Assembly (NCBI RefSeq): GCF_004340905.1
Contig: NZ_SLXD01000006.1
Span: 124,001-188,000 of the forward strand
Length of the DNA: 64,000 nucleotides
Origin: Rubrivivax gelatinosus
GTDB lineage: Bacteria; Pseudomonadota; Gammaproteobacteria; Burkholderiales; Burkholderiaceae_C
Reading direction: 5' to 3'
A program made the position numbers and the translations under genes. The notes under the pieces are model-generated. The model saw only the letters and a list, made by a program, of their open reading frames with translations. It was not told the origin of the DNA and made no database searches. How positions within the stretch are numbered: position 1 is the first letter of the stretch; every line of letters starts with the position of its first letter. This document shows positions 28,590-37,442 of the stretch, one piece after another.

Positions 28590-29357
28590 TCAGCGTGGGC
28601 CGTGGTGGCCGCCGCCGCCGCAGCCGCCGTGGCCACCGCAGCCGCCGTGCCCCCCGCAGCCGCCGTGTGCATGAGCGTGGGCATGCTCGTGGGCATGGCC
28701 GTGCGCCTGCGGGTGTGCAGCCTCGTGCTCGTGGCCGCAGCAGCCGCCGGCGGGGGCGTGCCCGTGGTCGTGGCCATGGTCGTGGCCGCAGGCCGCCGCC
28801 GTGTCCTGTGCCGGGGCCTTCGTGTGGCCGTGATCGTGGCCGCAGCCGCCCGTCGCGTGCTCGTGGCCGCAGCCGCCGTGGTCGTGGGCATGTTCATGGC
28901 CATGACCGTGTCCCTCCGCGGCGTAGGCGCCGCCCTCGGGCTCGAAAGATTCGTGCGCCTCGGCGACGTCCAGCCCCATGCGGCGCAGCATCTCGGCGAG
29001 CACGTGGTCGGGCTCGAGTTTCAGGTGCTCGTGGCGCAGTTCCAGCGCGACGTGGCGGTTGCCCAGGTGGTAGGCGGCGCGCATCAACTCGAACGGCGAG
29101 GCGGCGCGCACGACGAGCACCGGCTGCGCCGCCGCGCCCACGCGCAGCAGCGAGCCGTCCTCGGCGACCAGCACGTCGCCGCCTCGCACCACGCTGCCGC
29201 GCGGCAGGAACACGCCGAGCGTGCGCCCGGCGCTGTCGGTGGCATCGAAGCGGCTCTTCTGGCGCGTGTCCCAGTCCAGCTCGACGGCCGGGGCGCGTTT
29301 GAGCAGCGCGCCGGCGAGGCCGCGACCCTGGGGGATGAGCTTGTTGACGGTGAGCAT
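28590..29357 (-). CDS. ureE: Urease accessory nickel chaperone UreE with very long His-rich tail
   Basis: UreE delivers nickel to UreG and urease. Residues 1-145 are the canonical two-domain chaperone, including [20 protein letters not shown] with the conserved metal-binding His. Residues from about 149 to 255 form a low-complexity tail with roughly 30 His and 8 Cys in His-Gly, His-Glu and Gly-Gly-Cys units. Klebsiella UreE has only about 15 residues of such a tail. A tail this long could store nickel or other metals. ATG 29357 gives the conserved start [11 protein letters not shown]. Confidence 0.94.
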   Translation of the reverse strand: MLTVNKLIPQGRGLAGALLKRAPAVELDWDTRQKSRFDATDSAGRTLGVFLPRGSVVRGGDVLVAEDGSLLRVGAAAQPVLVVRAASPFELMRAAYHLGNRHVALELRHEHLKLEPDHVLAEMLRRMGLDVAEAHESFEPEGGAYAAEGHGHGHEHAHDHGGCGHEHATGGCGHDHGHTKAPAQDTAAACGHDHGHDHGHAPAGGCCGHEHEAAHPQAHGHAHEHAHAHAHGGCGGHGGCGGHGGCGGGGHHGPR

Positions 29358-29422
29358 CGGGAGCGATCCTGTTCGGGGCGGCCGGGCCGCCCGGGGGCAC
29401 ACAGTCTAGCCTTCGCCGGGCA

Positions 29423-31150
29423 TCAGGCCGGCTGCGCCAGCGTGCCGTCCTCGGGCTCGGGCAGCGTGAAGCTGAAGGCCGCGCCGGCGCCCGGCGCGCC
29501 GTCGGCCCAGACGCGCCCGCCGTGGCGGCGCACGACCCGTGCCACCGTCGCCAGGCCGACGCCGGTGCCGGGGAACTCGCGGCTGCTGTGCAGCCGCTGG
29601 AAGGGCTGGAACAGCCGGTGTGCGTGCGCGGCGTCGAAACCGGCGCCGTTGTCGCGCACGATGAAGACGCGCTCGCCGTTGAAGACCTCGGACGACACCT
29701 CGACCACCGGCTCCTCGGCGCGCGAGGAGTACTTCCAGGCGTTGGCCAGCAGGTTGTGCAGCGCGATGCGCAGCAGCCCGGGGTCACCGACGACGCTCAT
29801 GCCGGCTTCGACCCGCAGGTCGACGTGGTACTCCGGGTCGGCGTCGGCCAGCTCGGCGGCGATCTCGTAGGCCATGGCGCTCAGGTCCACCGGCTGCGGC
29901 TCGAGTGCGCGCCGGCCCACGCCCGACAGCGTCAGCAGGTCTTCGGTGAGCCGCACCATGTTGGCGACGCTGTTCTCGGCGTGGTGAAGGATCTCCAGCG
30001 CCGGATCGGGCAGCGTGTGGCCGTGTTTCTGGCGCAGCAGCTGCATCACGCCGTGAATGCCGTGGAGCGGGCCGCGCAGGTCGTGCGAGGCCGAGTAGGT
30101 GAAGGCGCGCAGCTCCTCGTTGGCATGCTCGAGTTCGGCGGTGCGTTCGCGCACCTTGTGTTCCAGCGTCTCGCGGTGGCGGCGTTCGGCCTCGGCGCTG
30201 CGGCGGATCTGCGCCATCGCCACCCACAGCAGCACCGACAGCGCGGCGACGACGCCGGCGACGCCGAAGGCCAGCGTCAGCACCCGCTGGCGCCAGGGTG
30301 CCAGCAGCGGGTCCAGGTCCTGGCCGATGCCCACCAGCAGCGACGGCTGGCCGATCTCGCGGTAGGTCAGCAGGCGTTCGACGCCGTCGATCATGCTGGC
30401 CGCCTGCAGCGTGACCGGGCCGGTCAGCGGACGAGGCTGGCGAAAGACCGGCGACAGCACCGACATGTCCAGCCCGGGCGGCATCGAGGCGTAGTGCGGG
30501 TGCCGCAGCAGCAGCGTGCCGTCGTCGCGTGCGAGCACCAGGCTCTGCGCCGCGGAGAGCTGCAGCTCGCGGTAGAAACGTTCCAGATGCTCGGTGTCGA
30601 GCACCGCGACCGCGATGCCCGTCACGGCGCCGTCGGCGCCGAGCATGCGTCGCATCACCGGGATCGCCGGCGCCTGCGGGCTGCCGAGCGGCTGGCCGAC
30701 CCGCAGGCGTTCGTCGGGGTCGGCCAGCCGCCGCGCCAGGGCCGCGCGCAGCGCCGTCGACATGCGCAGCACGTCGTCGTCGCCGCTGCTGGCCTGCAGA
30801 TCGAGTTCGGGGCCGAAGACCGCGAGCCAGCGCACCTGCGGCAGCAGGGCCCGCTTGCGCGCCAGATCGCGCTGGATCGCCTCCGGGGCGCGCCCCGCCG
30901 CGGCGTCCAGCGCCATCGTCCCGAGCGCCGCGTCCACCGCGTCCAGACTGCGTCGCACGTGCTCCTCGAGCGCGCGCGTCAGCGTCGCGGCCTGTTCCGT
31001 GGCGGTGGCGAGGCGGTCGTGCCGCTCCTGGCGCCCGTAGAGGATCGCCGCCGTGCACAGCAGCAACACCGTCAGCAGGAAGGCGGCCAGCAGGCTCTGT
31101 TCGAGCCGCCGGTGGAAGAGATCCCGCGCCATGGCGGGCGATAGATTCAT
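29423..31150 (-). CDS. Membrane sensor histidine kinase, orphan
   Basis: This 575-residue kinase has two membrane helices (about 18-39 and 290-312) flanking a periplasmic sensing domain of about 250 residues. That domain resembles the double-Cache/PDC type (LEEHVRRSLDAVDAALGTMA at its start). A coiled coil and HisKA domain follow, with the phosphorylated His356 in SASHDLRGPLHGI. The HATPase domain has N-box HNLLANAWKYSS, G1 DNGAGFD and G2 GTGVGLA. No response regulator is adjacent. This kinase type is often found in Burkholderiales; its ligand and partner are unknown. A second Met seven codons in is an alternative start. Confidence 0.88.
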   Translation of the reverse strand: MNLSPAMARDLFHRRLEQSLLAAFLLTVLLLCTAAILYGRQERHDRLATATEQAATLTRALEEHVRRSLDAVDAALGTMALDAAAGRAPEAIQRDLARKRALLPQVRWLAVFGPELDLQASSGDDDVLRMSTALRAALARRLADPDERLRVGQPLGSPQAPAIPVMRRMLGADGAVTGIAVAVLDTEHLERFYRELQLSAAQSLVLARDDGTLLLRHPHYASMPPGLDMSVLSPVFRQPRPLTGPVTLQAASMIDGVERLLTYREIGQPSLLVGIGQDLDPLLAPWRQRVLTLAFGVAGVVAALSVLLWVAMAQIRRSAEAERRHRETLEHKVRERTAELEHANEELRAFTYSASHDLRGPLHGIHGVMQLLRQKHGHTLPDPALEILHHAENSVANMVRLTEDLLTLSGVGRRALEPQPVDLSAMAYEIAAELADADPEYHVDLRVEAGMSVVGDPGLLRIALHNLLANAWKYSSRAEEPVVEVSSEVFNGERVFIVRDNGAGFDAAHAHRLFQPFQRLHSSREFPGTGVGLATVARVVRRHGGRVWADGAPGAGAAFSFTLPEPEDGTLAQPA

Positions 31151-31293
31151 GGGCTGCCTGTTCCGCGCGGTACTACTGCGCGCCTTCGTGCATCCCCCCG
31201 GCAGATGAGGGGTTCCTGCGGGCGCGATTCTGCCCGGCCGGCCAGCAGTCTAGCGAGCCCGAGCGGGCGTTGCCGAGCGGACCATGCGGGATT

Positions 31294-33561
31294 TCATTGG
31301 TCGAAGTTCACGCGCAGCCCGATCCAGAACGCGCGCGGTGCGCCCGGGCCGACGAAACGTTCGTCGGTCCAGTCGTCGGGCGCGAGCAGCCTGCCCTGGG
31401 CGTCGAAGGCGTTTTCGCCCAGCGCGCCGGCGCTCGCCACCTCGCGGTCGAAGACGTTGGCGACGCGGCCGAAGAGTTCCACGCCGTGGGCGACGCGCCA
31501 GGTGGCCGTCAGGTCCAGCAGCGCGTAGCCGCCCAGCCGGCCGCTGCCGATGAACTCCTCGCCGTCGGCGCGGTGGCGTCCGTTCTCGTTGCCGCGCACG
31601 GTCTGGCTGGACAGCGCACGCCAGGTCGCGCCCACGCTCCAGGCCTGCGACGGCGCCCACTGCGCCGAGGCCTTGAGCTGGTGCGCCGGCAGCCCCGGCA
31701 GCCGGTCCCCGGGGCGCACCGCGATCTCGTCGTCGGCCGGGCAGGCCGGGTCGCTGCCGGCGCTGCTGTTGGCCTCGGACACCAGGCAGGCCGGCGACTC
31801 GAAGGTCGCGCGCAGCCAGTTGTAGGCCAGGCTCCACGACAGCGGGCCGGCCGCGCGCGAGGCGCCGAGCTCCAGGCCCTGGCGCCGCGTCTTGCCGAAG
31901 TTCTTGAAGTAGCCGGCCGATCGCCCGTTGCTGATGAACAGCAGGTCGTCGCGGTTCTCGGTGGCGAACAGCGAGGCGTTCCAGCGCCAGCCGTCGGCGC
32001 GCCCGCGCACGCCGGCCTCGGCGGTGCGCGAGACGACCTGCTCGAGCGGCGGGTCCGATTGCAGCGCGTTGGGCAGCACGCAGGCGTTGTCCGGGTCCGA
32101 ACAGCCGAGTTCGATCGGGCTGGGCGCGCGTGTGCCCTGGCTGAGCTGGCCGTAGACCGTCAGCGCCGGGTTCGCCTGCCAGGTCAGGCCGGCGGCGGGG
32201 TTGAGCTTGCGGTAGCGCGCGTCGGCGTCGAGTTCGGTGTCCAGGCCGAGCTCGGCGCGCCCGCGGTCGACCGTCGTCACCTGCGTCTGCTGCCAGCGGG
32301 CCGACAGCGTCAGCTGCAGGGTCGGCGCCAGCGCGATCTGGTCGAGTGCCCAGACGCTGGTCGTGCGCGTGCGGCCGCGGATCCAGGCGTCGACCTCGGC
32401 CTCCTCGGCGTCGACCACGGCCCGTGTGGCATCGAGCAGGCCTTCGGCCTCGGTCTGGCGGAAATGGCTGCGCGAACGGTCGTAGGCGGCGCCGACGCTG
32501 ACGCGGTGCGTCGCGCCGGCCCAGGTCGACTGCAGTGCCAGGCCTTCGCCGCGCTGTTCGGTCGCGGTGCGGTTCTCGACGCCGGTCTCCTCGATCTCGG
32601 GCGGGTCGTAGTCGTCGTTCAGGTCGCCGTTGAGCGTGCGCGCGTCGAGCCGGCGCAGGTAGGCGGTGGCCGCCAGGCGCTGCGTCGCGGAGACGTCCCA
32701 GCGGCCGTTGAAGGCCAGCATCGTCATGCGGTTGTCGGTGCGATCAGGGCGGGTGTAGATCTGCTCGCGGTCGGCCGCCAGCAGCGTCTCGGGCAGCAGG
32801 CCGTTGCCGATCAGCGAGTTGTCGGCATGCGTCAGCGCGAGGTCCCAGTCCAGGGCGCCGCTGCGGGCGCCGGCCTTGGCGAAGACCTGGCGCACGCGGG
32901 ACGGCGAATGGTCGCGCCAGCCGTCCTCGTTCATCGCGTTGGCGGCCAGGAACAGGTGGCCGCTCTCGCCCAGCCTGCGGCCGTGCGCCAGCCCGGTCTC
33001 GATGCGGCCGAAGGAGCCGCCTTCGAGGCTGACCTCGGTGCCGGGGTGGGTGTCGCCGCGTTTGGTCTCCAGCACCAGCGCGCCGCCCAGCGTGTTCAGC
33101 CCGAACAGCGGGTTGGCGCCAGGCAGCAGCGTCAGCGACGCGATCGCGCCTTGCGGGATCAGGTCCCAGGAGACGATGTCGCCGAAGGCCTCGTTGACCC
33201 GCACGCCGTCCTGGTAGACCGACAGCCCCTGCGGCGTTCCCAGCAGCGGGCTGGCGGTGAAGCCGCGGAAGTTCAGGTCCACCTGGTACGGGTTGCCCTG
33301 GATCTCGTTGGCGCTGACGCCGGGCAGCGAGCTCGCGAGGAAGTCGGCGAGGTTGCGGCTCTGAGTGCGCCGCAGGTCCTGGTCGTCGGCGGTCTGCACG
33401 TTGGCCGGAACGCGGTCACGGGCGACACCGCTGCCGGGCAGCGGCGAGATGCCGATGATCTCGATGCGTTCGACGACCGGCTGGACCTGCGCATGGGCAC
33501 AGGTCGCCAGGCAGGCGAGGGCGGCTAGGGCGGGTGCGCTCAGGCGCAGCGGGGCGGGCAT
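31294..33561 (-). CDS. TonB-dependent outer membrane receptor
   Basis: This 755-residue receptor has a signal peptide ending near AHA, a plug domain (about 55-165) with LPGVSANEIQGNPYQVDLNFRG-type sequence broken by the usual loops, and a 22-strand barrel. The C-terminus ends VNFDQ, two residues beyond the usual aromatic end. ATG 33561 follows an AGGAGAG ribosome site. It lies next to the regulator operon of the quinoprotein island, so its ligand could be a metal-chelate (perhaps lanthanide) or PQQ; that is inference. An external siderophore receptor is the default alternative. Confidence 0.9.
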   Translation of the reverse strand: MPAPLRLSAPALAALACLATCAHAQVQPVVERIEIIGISPLPGSGVARDRVPANVQTADDQDLRRTQSRNLADFLASSLPGVSANEIQGNPYQVDLNFRGFTASPLLGTPQGLSVYQDGVRVNEAFGDIVSWDLIPQGAIASLTLLPGANPLFGLNTLGGALVLETKRGDTHPGTEVSLEGGSFGRIETGLAHGRRLGESGHLFLAANAMNEDGWRDHSPSRVRQVFAKAGARSGALDWDLALTHADNSLIGNGLLPETLLAADREQIYTRPDRTDNRMTMLAFNGRWDVSATQRLAATAYLRRLDARTLNGDLNDDYDPPEIEETGVENRTATEQRGEGLALQSTWAGATHRVSVGAAYDRSRSHFRQTEAEGLLDATRAVVDAEEAEVDAWIRGRTRTTSVWALDQIALAPTLQLTLSARWQQTQVTTVDRGRAELGLDTELDADARYRKLNPAAGLTWQANPALTVYGQLSQGTRAPSPIELGCSDPDNACVLPNALQSDPPLEQVVSRTAEAGVRGRADGWRWNASLFATENRDDLLFISNGRSAGYFKNFGKTRRQGLELGASRAAGPLSWSLAYNWLRATFESPACLVSEANSSAGSDPACPADDEIAVRPGDRLPGLPAHQLKASAQWAPSQAWSVGATWRALSSQTVRGNENGRHRADGEEFIGSGRLGGYALLDLTATWRVAHGVELFGRVANVFDREVASAGALGENAFDAQGRLLAPDDWTDERFVGPGAPRAFWIGLRVNFDQ

Positions 33562-33702
33562 GTTCTCTCCTGTCGTGGGTGCTCGGGCTCCTTGTCTCGA
33601 GTGGATGGGCGGGTCGGGATCGGGTACGGCCACGTTAAGCGGGTGCCTGGCCGGCGTCCCAGGGAAGAATTCCCGGCCTGCGGGTTCACCCTGTCGGGGA
33701 TG

Positions 33703-34344
33703 TCACGCCCCCGCCGGGGCGATGACGCCGTGGCGCCAGGCCAGGTGGGCGAGCGCCGCGGTGGTCGCCACGCCGAGCTTGTCCTTGATCGCGCTCTGAT
33801 GGTTGGACACCGTCTTGGCCGACAGGCCCAGCGCCTGCGCGCATTCGGCCGCCGAGCGGCCGGCGGCCAGCAGCCGGAAGACCTCGAACTCGCGCGAGCT
33901 CAGGCTGGACAGGCGCCCGCCTTCGGACAGCGGGTCGCGCCGGCGCCAGGTCTGTGGCAGGCCGGGGTCCAGCCAGCCCTGGCCGGCGTGCAGCGCACGC
34001 ACCGCATCGACCAGCAGCTCGGGCGCGGCCGCCTTGCTGAGGTAGCCGCGGGCGCCGCTGTCGAAGGCGCGGCGTACCATGGCCTCGCTGTCGTGCATGC
34101 TGAAGACCAGCACCGCGGCGTCGGCGCGGCGCTGGCGCACGCGCGCCAGCAACGCCAGGCCGCCGCCGGGCATCGCCAGGTCGGTGACGAGCACGTCGGG
34201 CGCCAGCGCCAGCCAGGCGCGCTCGGCGCTGTCGGCGTCGCCGGCCTCGCCGACGACGTGCAGGCCGCCGGCGGCGTCGAGCAGGCGCCGGTAGCCTTCG
34301 CGCACCACCGGGTGGTCATCGGCGACGAGCACGCGGATCGTCAT
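33703..34344 (-). CDS. NarL/LuxR-type response regulator
   Basis: The 213-residue protein has a receiver domain with phosphoacceptor Asp55 in VTDLAMPG, acidic Asp9-Asp10 and Lys in YLSKAAAP. The C-terminal LuxR-type DNA-binding domain has LSSREFEVFRLLAAG and LSAKTVSNHQSAIKDKLG. It overlaps the partner kinase by 4 nt. LuxR-type regulators control PQQ alcohol dehydrogenase genes in Pseudomonas (AgmR/ErbR group), so the facing xoxF operon is the likely target. Confidence 0.92.
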   Translation of the reverse strand: MTIRVLVADDHPVVREGYRRLLDAAGGLHVVGEAGDADSAERAWLALAPDVLVTDLAMPGGGLALLARVRQRRADAAVLVFSMHDSEAMVRRAFDSGARGYLSKAAAPELLVDAVRALHAGQGWLDPGLPQTWRRRDPLSEGGRLSSLSSREFEVFRLLAAGRSAAECAQALGLSAKTVSNHQSAIKDKLGVATTAALAHLAWRHGVIAPAGA

Positions 34345-35315
34345 GCCGAGGCCTCCAGCGCCCGCGGCGCGTGGGCGGCGTGCCGCGGCAGCGTCAGCAC
34401 CACGCGCGTGCCGGCGCCCGGCGCACCGTGCAGCGCCAGCGTGCCGCCCAGCGCCGCCGCCCGTTCGTGCGCGCCCAGCAGGCCGAGCCCGCGGCGCTGG
34501 CCTTCGGGCGGCAGGCCGATGCCGTCGTCCTCGACGACCAGCGCCAGCATCGGGCCTTCGTGCGCCAGCAGCACGCCCACGCTGCGGGCCTGCGCATGGC
34601 GCATCACGTTGGTCAGCGCTTCCTGGGCGACGCGGAAGACGACCAGCTCGACCTCGTCGTCCAGCTCGAGGGCGGCCGTGCGGGCGTCGTGGAAGCGGCA
34701 CTGGACGCCGCTGCGGGCCTGCCAGCCCTCGCACAGCTCCTGCAGCGAGGCGGCCAGCCCCAGCGTGTCCAGATGCAGCGGCCGCAGGCGCTGCAGCAGC
34801 GAGCGCACGGCATGCAGCAGCGTCTCGGCCTGGCGGTCGGCGCGTGTCGCGGCGGCCCGTGCGGCGGCGGTGTCGTCGCAGGCGGCGGCGCGGCGCAGCA
34901 GCGCGGTCTCCATGCGCAGCGCGGTGCAGGCCTGGCCCATCTCGTCGTGCAGCTCGCGTGCGATCGCCGCGCGTTCGGCCTCCTGCAGCGCGATCAGGCC
35001 GCGGGCGAGCTCGCCGTTGCGTTCGGCCAGCCGTGCCGCGTCGGCCAGCGCGCGCTGTTCGGCCACCAGCGCCTGCTCGGCCTCGCGGCGGCGACGCAGG
35101 GCGTGCAGCGCCAGGCCGGCGGCCAGCACGCCCAGCGCGATCGCCAGTTCGTCGGCCTGCCAGGATTCGTGGCGCGCCAGGAAGGCCGACAGCGACTCGT
35201 GCAGGTCCAGCACCGACGCCAGCACCCAGGTCGCCAGCGCGGTGCCGACGACGGCGGCGAGTTCCAGCGCCGAGCGGCGGCGCAGGTGGGTGGTGGCGCG
35301 CGGGGCGGGTGTCAT
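34341..35315 (-). CDS. NarX-type sensor histidine kinase
   Basis: This 324-residue kinase has two membrane helices (about 16-36 and 56-73) with only about 20 residues between them, a short coiled coil, and a HisKA_3 domain with His123 in IARELHDEMGQ. The HATPase domain shows ALTNVMRHAQA and DDGIGLPP. The tiny periplasmic loop cannot hold a ligand-binding domain, so sensing may occur in the membrane or through a partner protein. The two binding proteins encoded upstream in the same operon are candidates. It overlaps the response regulator gene by 4 nt. Confidence 0.9.
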   Translation of the reverse strand: MTPAPRATTHLRRRSALELAAVVGTALATWVLASVLDLHESLSAFLARHESWQADELAIALGVLAAGLALHALRRRREAEQALVAEQRALADAARLAERNGELARGLIALQEAERAAIARELHDEMGQACTALRMETALLRRAAACDDTAAARAAATRADRQAETLLHAVRSLLQRLRPLHLDTLGLAASLQELCEGWQARSGVQCRFHDARTAALELDDEVELVVFRVAQEALTNVMRHAQARSVGVLLAHEGPMLALVVEDDGIGLPPEGQRRGLGLLGAHERAAALGGTLALHGAPGAGTRVVLTLPRHAAHAPRALEASA

Positions 35316-35316
35316 C

Positions 35317-36300
35317 TCAGCTGCGGCTCATGCCCATGCGGGCGGCGGCCTGCCGCTCGCGTTCGTACTCCTCGCGCAGCCAGCGGCCGTAATCGGCCGG
35401 GCCGAGGTAGGCGAGGTCCTGGTCGTAGCGCGCCAGTTCGGCGCCGAAGGCGGGTTCGAACATCGCCCGCCTGAAGGCCTCGTGCAGCGTGGCGACGACC
35501 GCCGGCGCCATCCCGCGCGGGCCGCCCAGGCCGTAGGGCGAGGTGGCGACGATCGGGAAGCCGAGTTCGCTGAGCGTCGGCACCTGGGGCCAGCGCGGCG
35601 AGCGCCGGGCGGCGAAGGTGGCGAGCAGCCGCAGCCGCCCGCCGTCGACCGCCGGAGCGAAACCGCTGGAGTTGACGCCAGCCATCACCTGGCCCGACTC
35701 GATGGCCAGCAGCTGCTCGCTGGTGCCGCGGTAGGGCACATGGATGTAGCGCAGGCCGCGCGCGGTGAACAGTTCCTCCAGCACCACGTGCGGCGTGGTG
35801 CCGACACCGTTGGTGGCGACGGTCAGCTCGCCGGGGCGGGCGCGCGCGAACGAGAACAGGTCCTCCAGCGAGCGCCAGGGGCTGGTGGCGCGCACCAGCA
35901 CGCCGAAGCTCACGCCCGAGATCTGGAGGATCGGCGTGACGTCGCGGATCGGGTCCCAGAGCACGCGCTGGGTGTGCGGCACACGCAGCACCGGCTGCGG
36001 GATCTGGGCGATCGTGTGGCCGTCGGGCTCGGCCTGCTGCAGCACCGGCATCGCCAGCGTGCCGCCGGCGCCGCTGCGGTTCTCGATCAGCACGCGCTGG
36101 CCCAGGTGCGGCGCGGCGAGTTCGGCCAGCAGCCGCATCGTCAGATCGGTCGCCCCGCCGGGCGGCCAGGGCACCCACAGCGTCACCGGGCGGCTCGGGA
36201 ACGCGGCCGCGCCGGCGCTGGCAGCGGCCGCGCCGGCTGCCGCCAGCGCGACGGCGGCCAGCAGCCGGCGCCGTGCCGGATTCAGCGCGCGACCCGGCAC
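35317..36300 (-). CDS. Bug-type tripartite tricarboxylate transporter substrate-binding protein, orphan
   Basis: This 327-residue periplasmic binding protein of the TctC/Bug family has a signal peptide with ARRRLLAAVALAAAG. Family landmarks are FPSRPVTLWVPWPPGG, IENRSGAGGT and YIHVPYRGTS. The start is probably GTG 36300, overlapping the upstream gene by 19 nt, since no ATG is available. No TctA/TctB membrane subunits are nearby. Its position between an ABC-type binding protein and a histidine kinase suggests a sensory or scavenging role for the quinoprotein system. Confidence 0.85.
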   Translation of the reverse strand: MPGRALNPARRRLLAAVALAAAGAAAASAGAAAFPSRPVTLWVPWPPGGATDLTMRLLAELAAPHLGQRVLIENRSGAGGTLAMPVLQQAEPDGHTIAQIPQPVLRVPHTQRVLWDPIRDVTPILQISGVSFGVLVRATSPWRSLEDLFSFARARPGELTVATNGVGTTPHVVLEELFTARGLRYIHVPYRGTSEQLLAIESGQVMAGVNSSGFAPAVDGGRLRLLATFAARRSPRWPQVPTLSELGFPIVATSPYGLGGPRGMAPAVVATLHEAFRRAMFEPAFGAELARYDQDLAYLGPADYGRWLREEYERERQAAARMGMSRS

Positions 36301-37442
36301 AGCTTCTCCGGTGCGTCGGCGCCCAGCGTGTCGAGCACGTTGCCCGGGTGCAGCAGGCCCTCGACCGGCGCCTGCGCGATCACGCCCTGGCCGTCGCTCA
36401 GCAGGATCGGCTGGCGCAGCTGGCCGTCCCAGGCGCGAAAGCTCATCGGCGTGCCCTTGGAGCCATCCAGCGTGCCGGCGGCCAGGGCCCTGGCCCAGGC
36501 CGCGGCCGGGCCCTTGGGGGCGGTGACGGCGGCGCCGACCAGCGCCTTGCCGGCCATCCACGCGGCCCAGTCCTGGGCCGTCATCGGCCGCTTGACGGCC
36601 TTGGCGAAGCGGCGCGAGACCTGCGGCGCGCCATAGCGTTCGAATTGCGCATGCCAGGCCAGCGGCACCAGCCCGGCGTCGCCGACCACCGGCCGCGGCA
36701 GCGCCGTGCGGTAGGGCAGGGCGCGGCCGAACTCGCCGTCGCCGTCGACGACCCAGACCACGTCGTAGGCGGCGTTGCCGGTCAAGAGCAGCGGGTTGGC
36801 GAGCTCGCGCTCGCGCGGGTCGGCCGAGAGCTTGAACGGCCGCTCGGCGACGAGCTTCAGGCCGTAGCGCTTGATCGAGGCCTGCGCGGTGGCCGCGCGC
36901 GCGCGGTCCTCGGGCGCCGGGCCGACGAGCATCAGCACCTGGCTCCACTTGCGCGCCACCAGCGTCTGCGCCAGCGCGTCGCTGCGCATGCGATCGCTGG
37001 GCAGCAGGTGGTACAGGCGCGGCCGGCAGTCGCTGGCGCGCAGGCGGTCGGCGGCGTCGCCGACGTTGAGCACCGGGATCTTCACCGCGTCGGCGACGGC
37101 CAGCGTCCAGTCGGCCGGCAGGTCGACGACGAGCGCCGCGGCGCCCGCCTTCTCGGCGGCGGCCGCGGCGGCACGCGCGGCGTCGCGCGAGGCGGCCTCC
37201 CGGGTGTCGACGGCGACGGTGACGCCGGCCGCGTCGAGCTCGAACTGCGCGTCGGTGACCGCCAGCGCCAGGCCGTCGCCGGCCGGGCCGCCGGGCTGGC
37301 CGAGGTAGGCGCGTTCGAGCCGCGAGCGCTCCAGCCGGGCATCGTCGGCCGGCAGCAGCAGCGTGGCCTTCAGCGTTGCCGCCGGCGCGGCCGTGCCGGC
37401 CAGCGCCAGGGCGGCGCAGGCCGCCAGCGCACGCGGCTTCAT
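36282..37442 (-). CDS. ABC-type periplasmic binding protein associated with PQQ-dependent dehydrogenases
   Basis: The 386-residue secreted protein has a signal peptide ending near APA and a bilobed branched-chain-type binding fold. It resembles the putative ABC substrate-binding group known to accompany PQQ-dependent alcohol dehydrogenases and beta-propeller partners. No ABC permease or ATPase genes are adjacent. Landmarks are LNVGDAADRLRASDCRP, YHLLPSDRMRSDALAQ and AWMAGKALVGA. ATG 37442 overlaps the beta-propeller gene stop (ATGA). Ligand unknown. Confidence 0.85.
   Translation of the reverse strand: MKPRALAACAALALAGTAAPAATLKATLLLPADDARLERSRLERAYLGQPGGPAGDGLALAVTDAQFELDAAGVTVAVDTREAASRDAARAAAAAAEKAGAAALVVDLPADWTLAVADAVKIPVLNVGDAADRLRASDCRPRLYHLLPSDRMRSDALAQTLVARKWSQVLMLVGPAPEDRARAATAQASIKRYGLKLVAERPFKLSADPRERELANPLLLTGNAAYDVVWVVDGDGEFGRALPYRTALPRPVVGDAGLVPLAWHAQFERYGAPQVSRRFAKAVKRPMTAQDWAAWMAGKALVGAAVTAPKGPAAAWARALAAGTLDGSKGTPMSFRAWDGQLRQPILLSDGQGVIAQAPVEGLLHPGNVLDTLGADAPEKLCRVAR

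Noticed and set aside
28589..28903. N-terminal extension of UreF reading through the His-rich region
   Set aside because: The extension is the ureE tail in another frame. UreF family length and the GTG one base after the ureE stop fix the start at 28588.
28602..28910. Repetitive tract that at first looks like a short repeat array
   Set aside because: The repeats are His-Gly and Cys-Gly codons of the UreE tail, with irregular units and no spacers; it is not CRISPR.
33662..33674. GGGAA-GAA-TTCCC inverted repeat between the TonB receptor and regulator genes
   Set aside because: Arms of only five bases and no second copy; too short to separate from chance.
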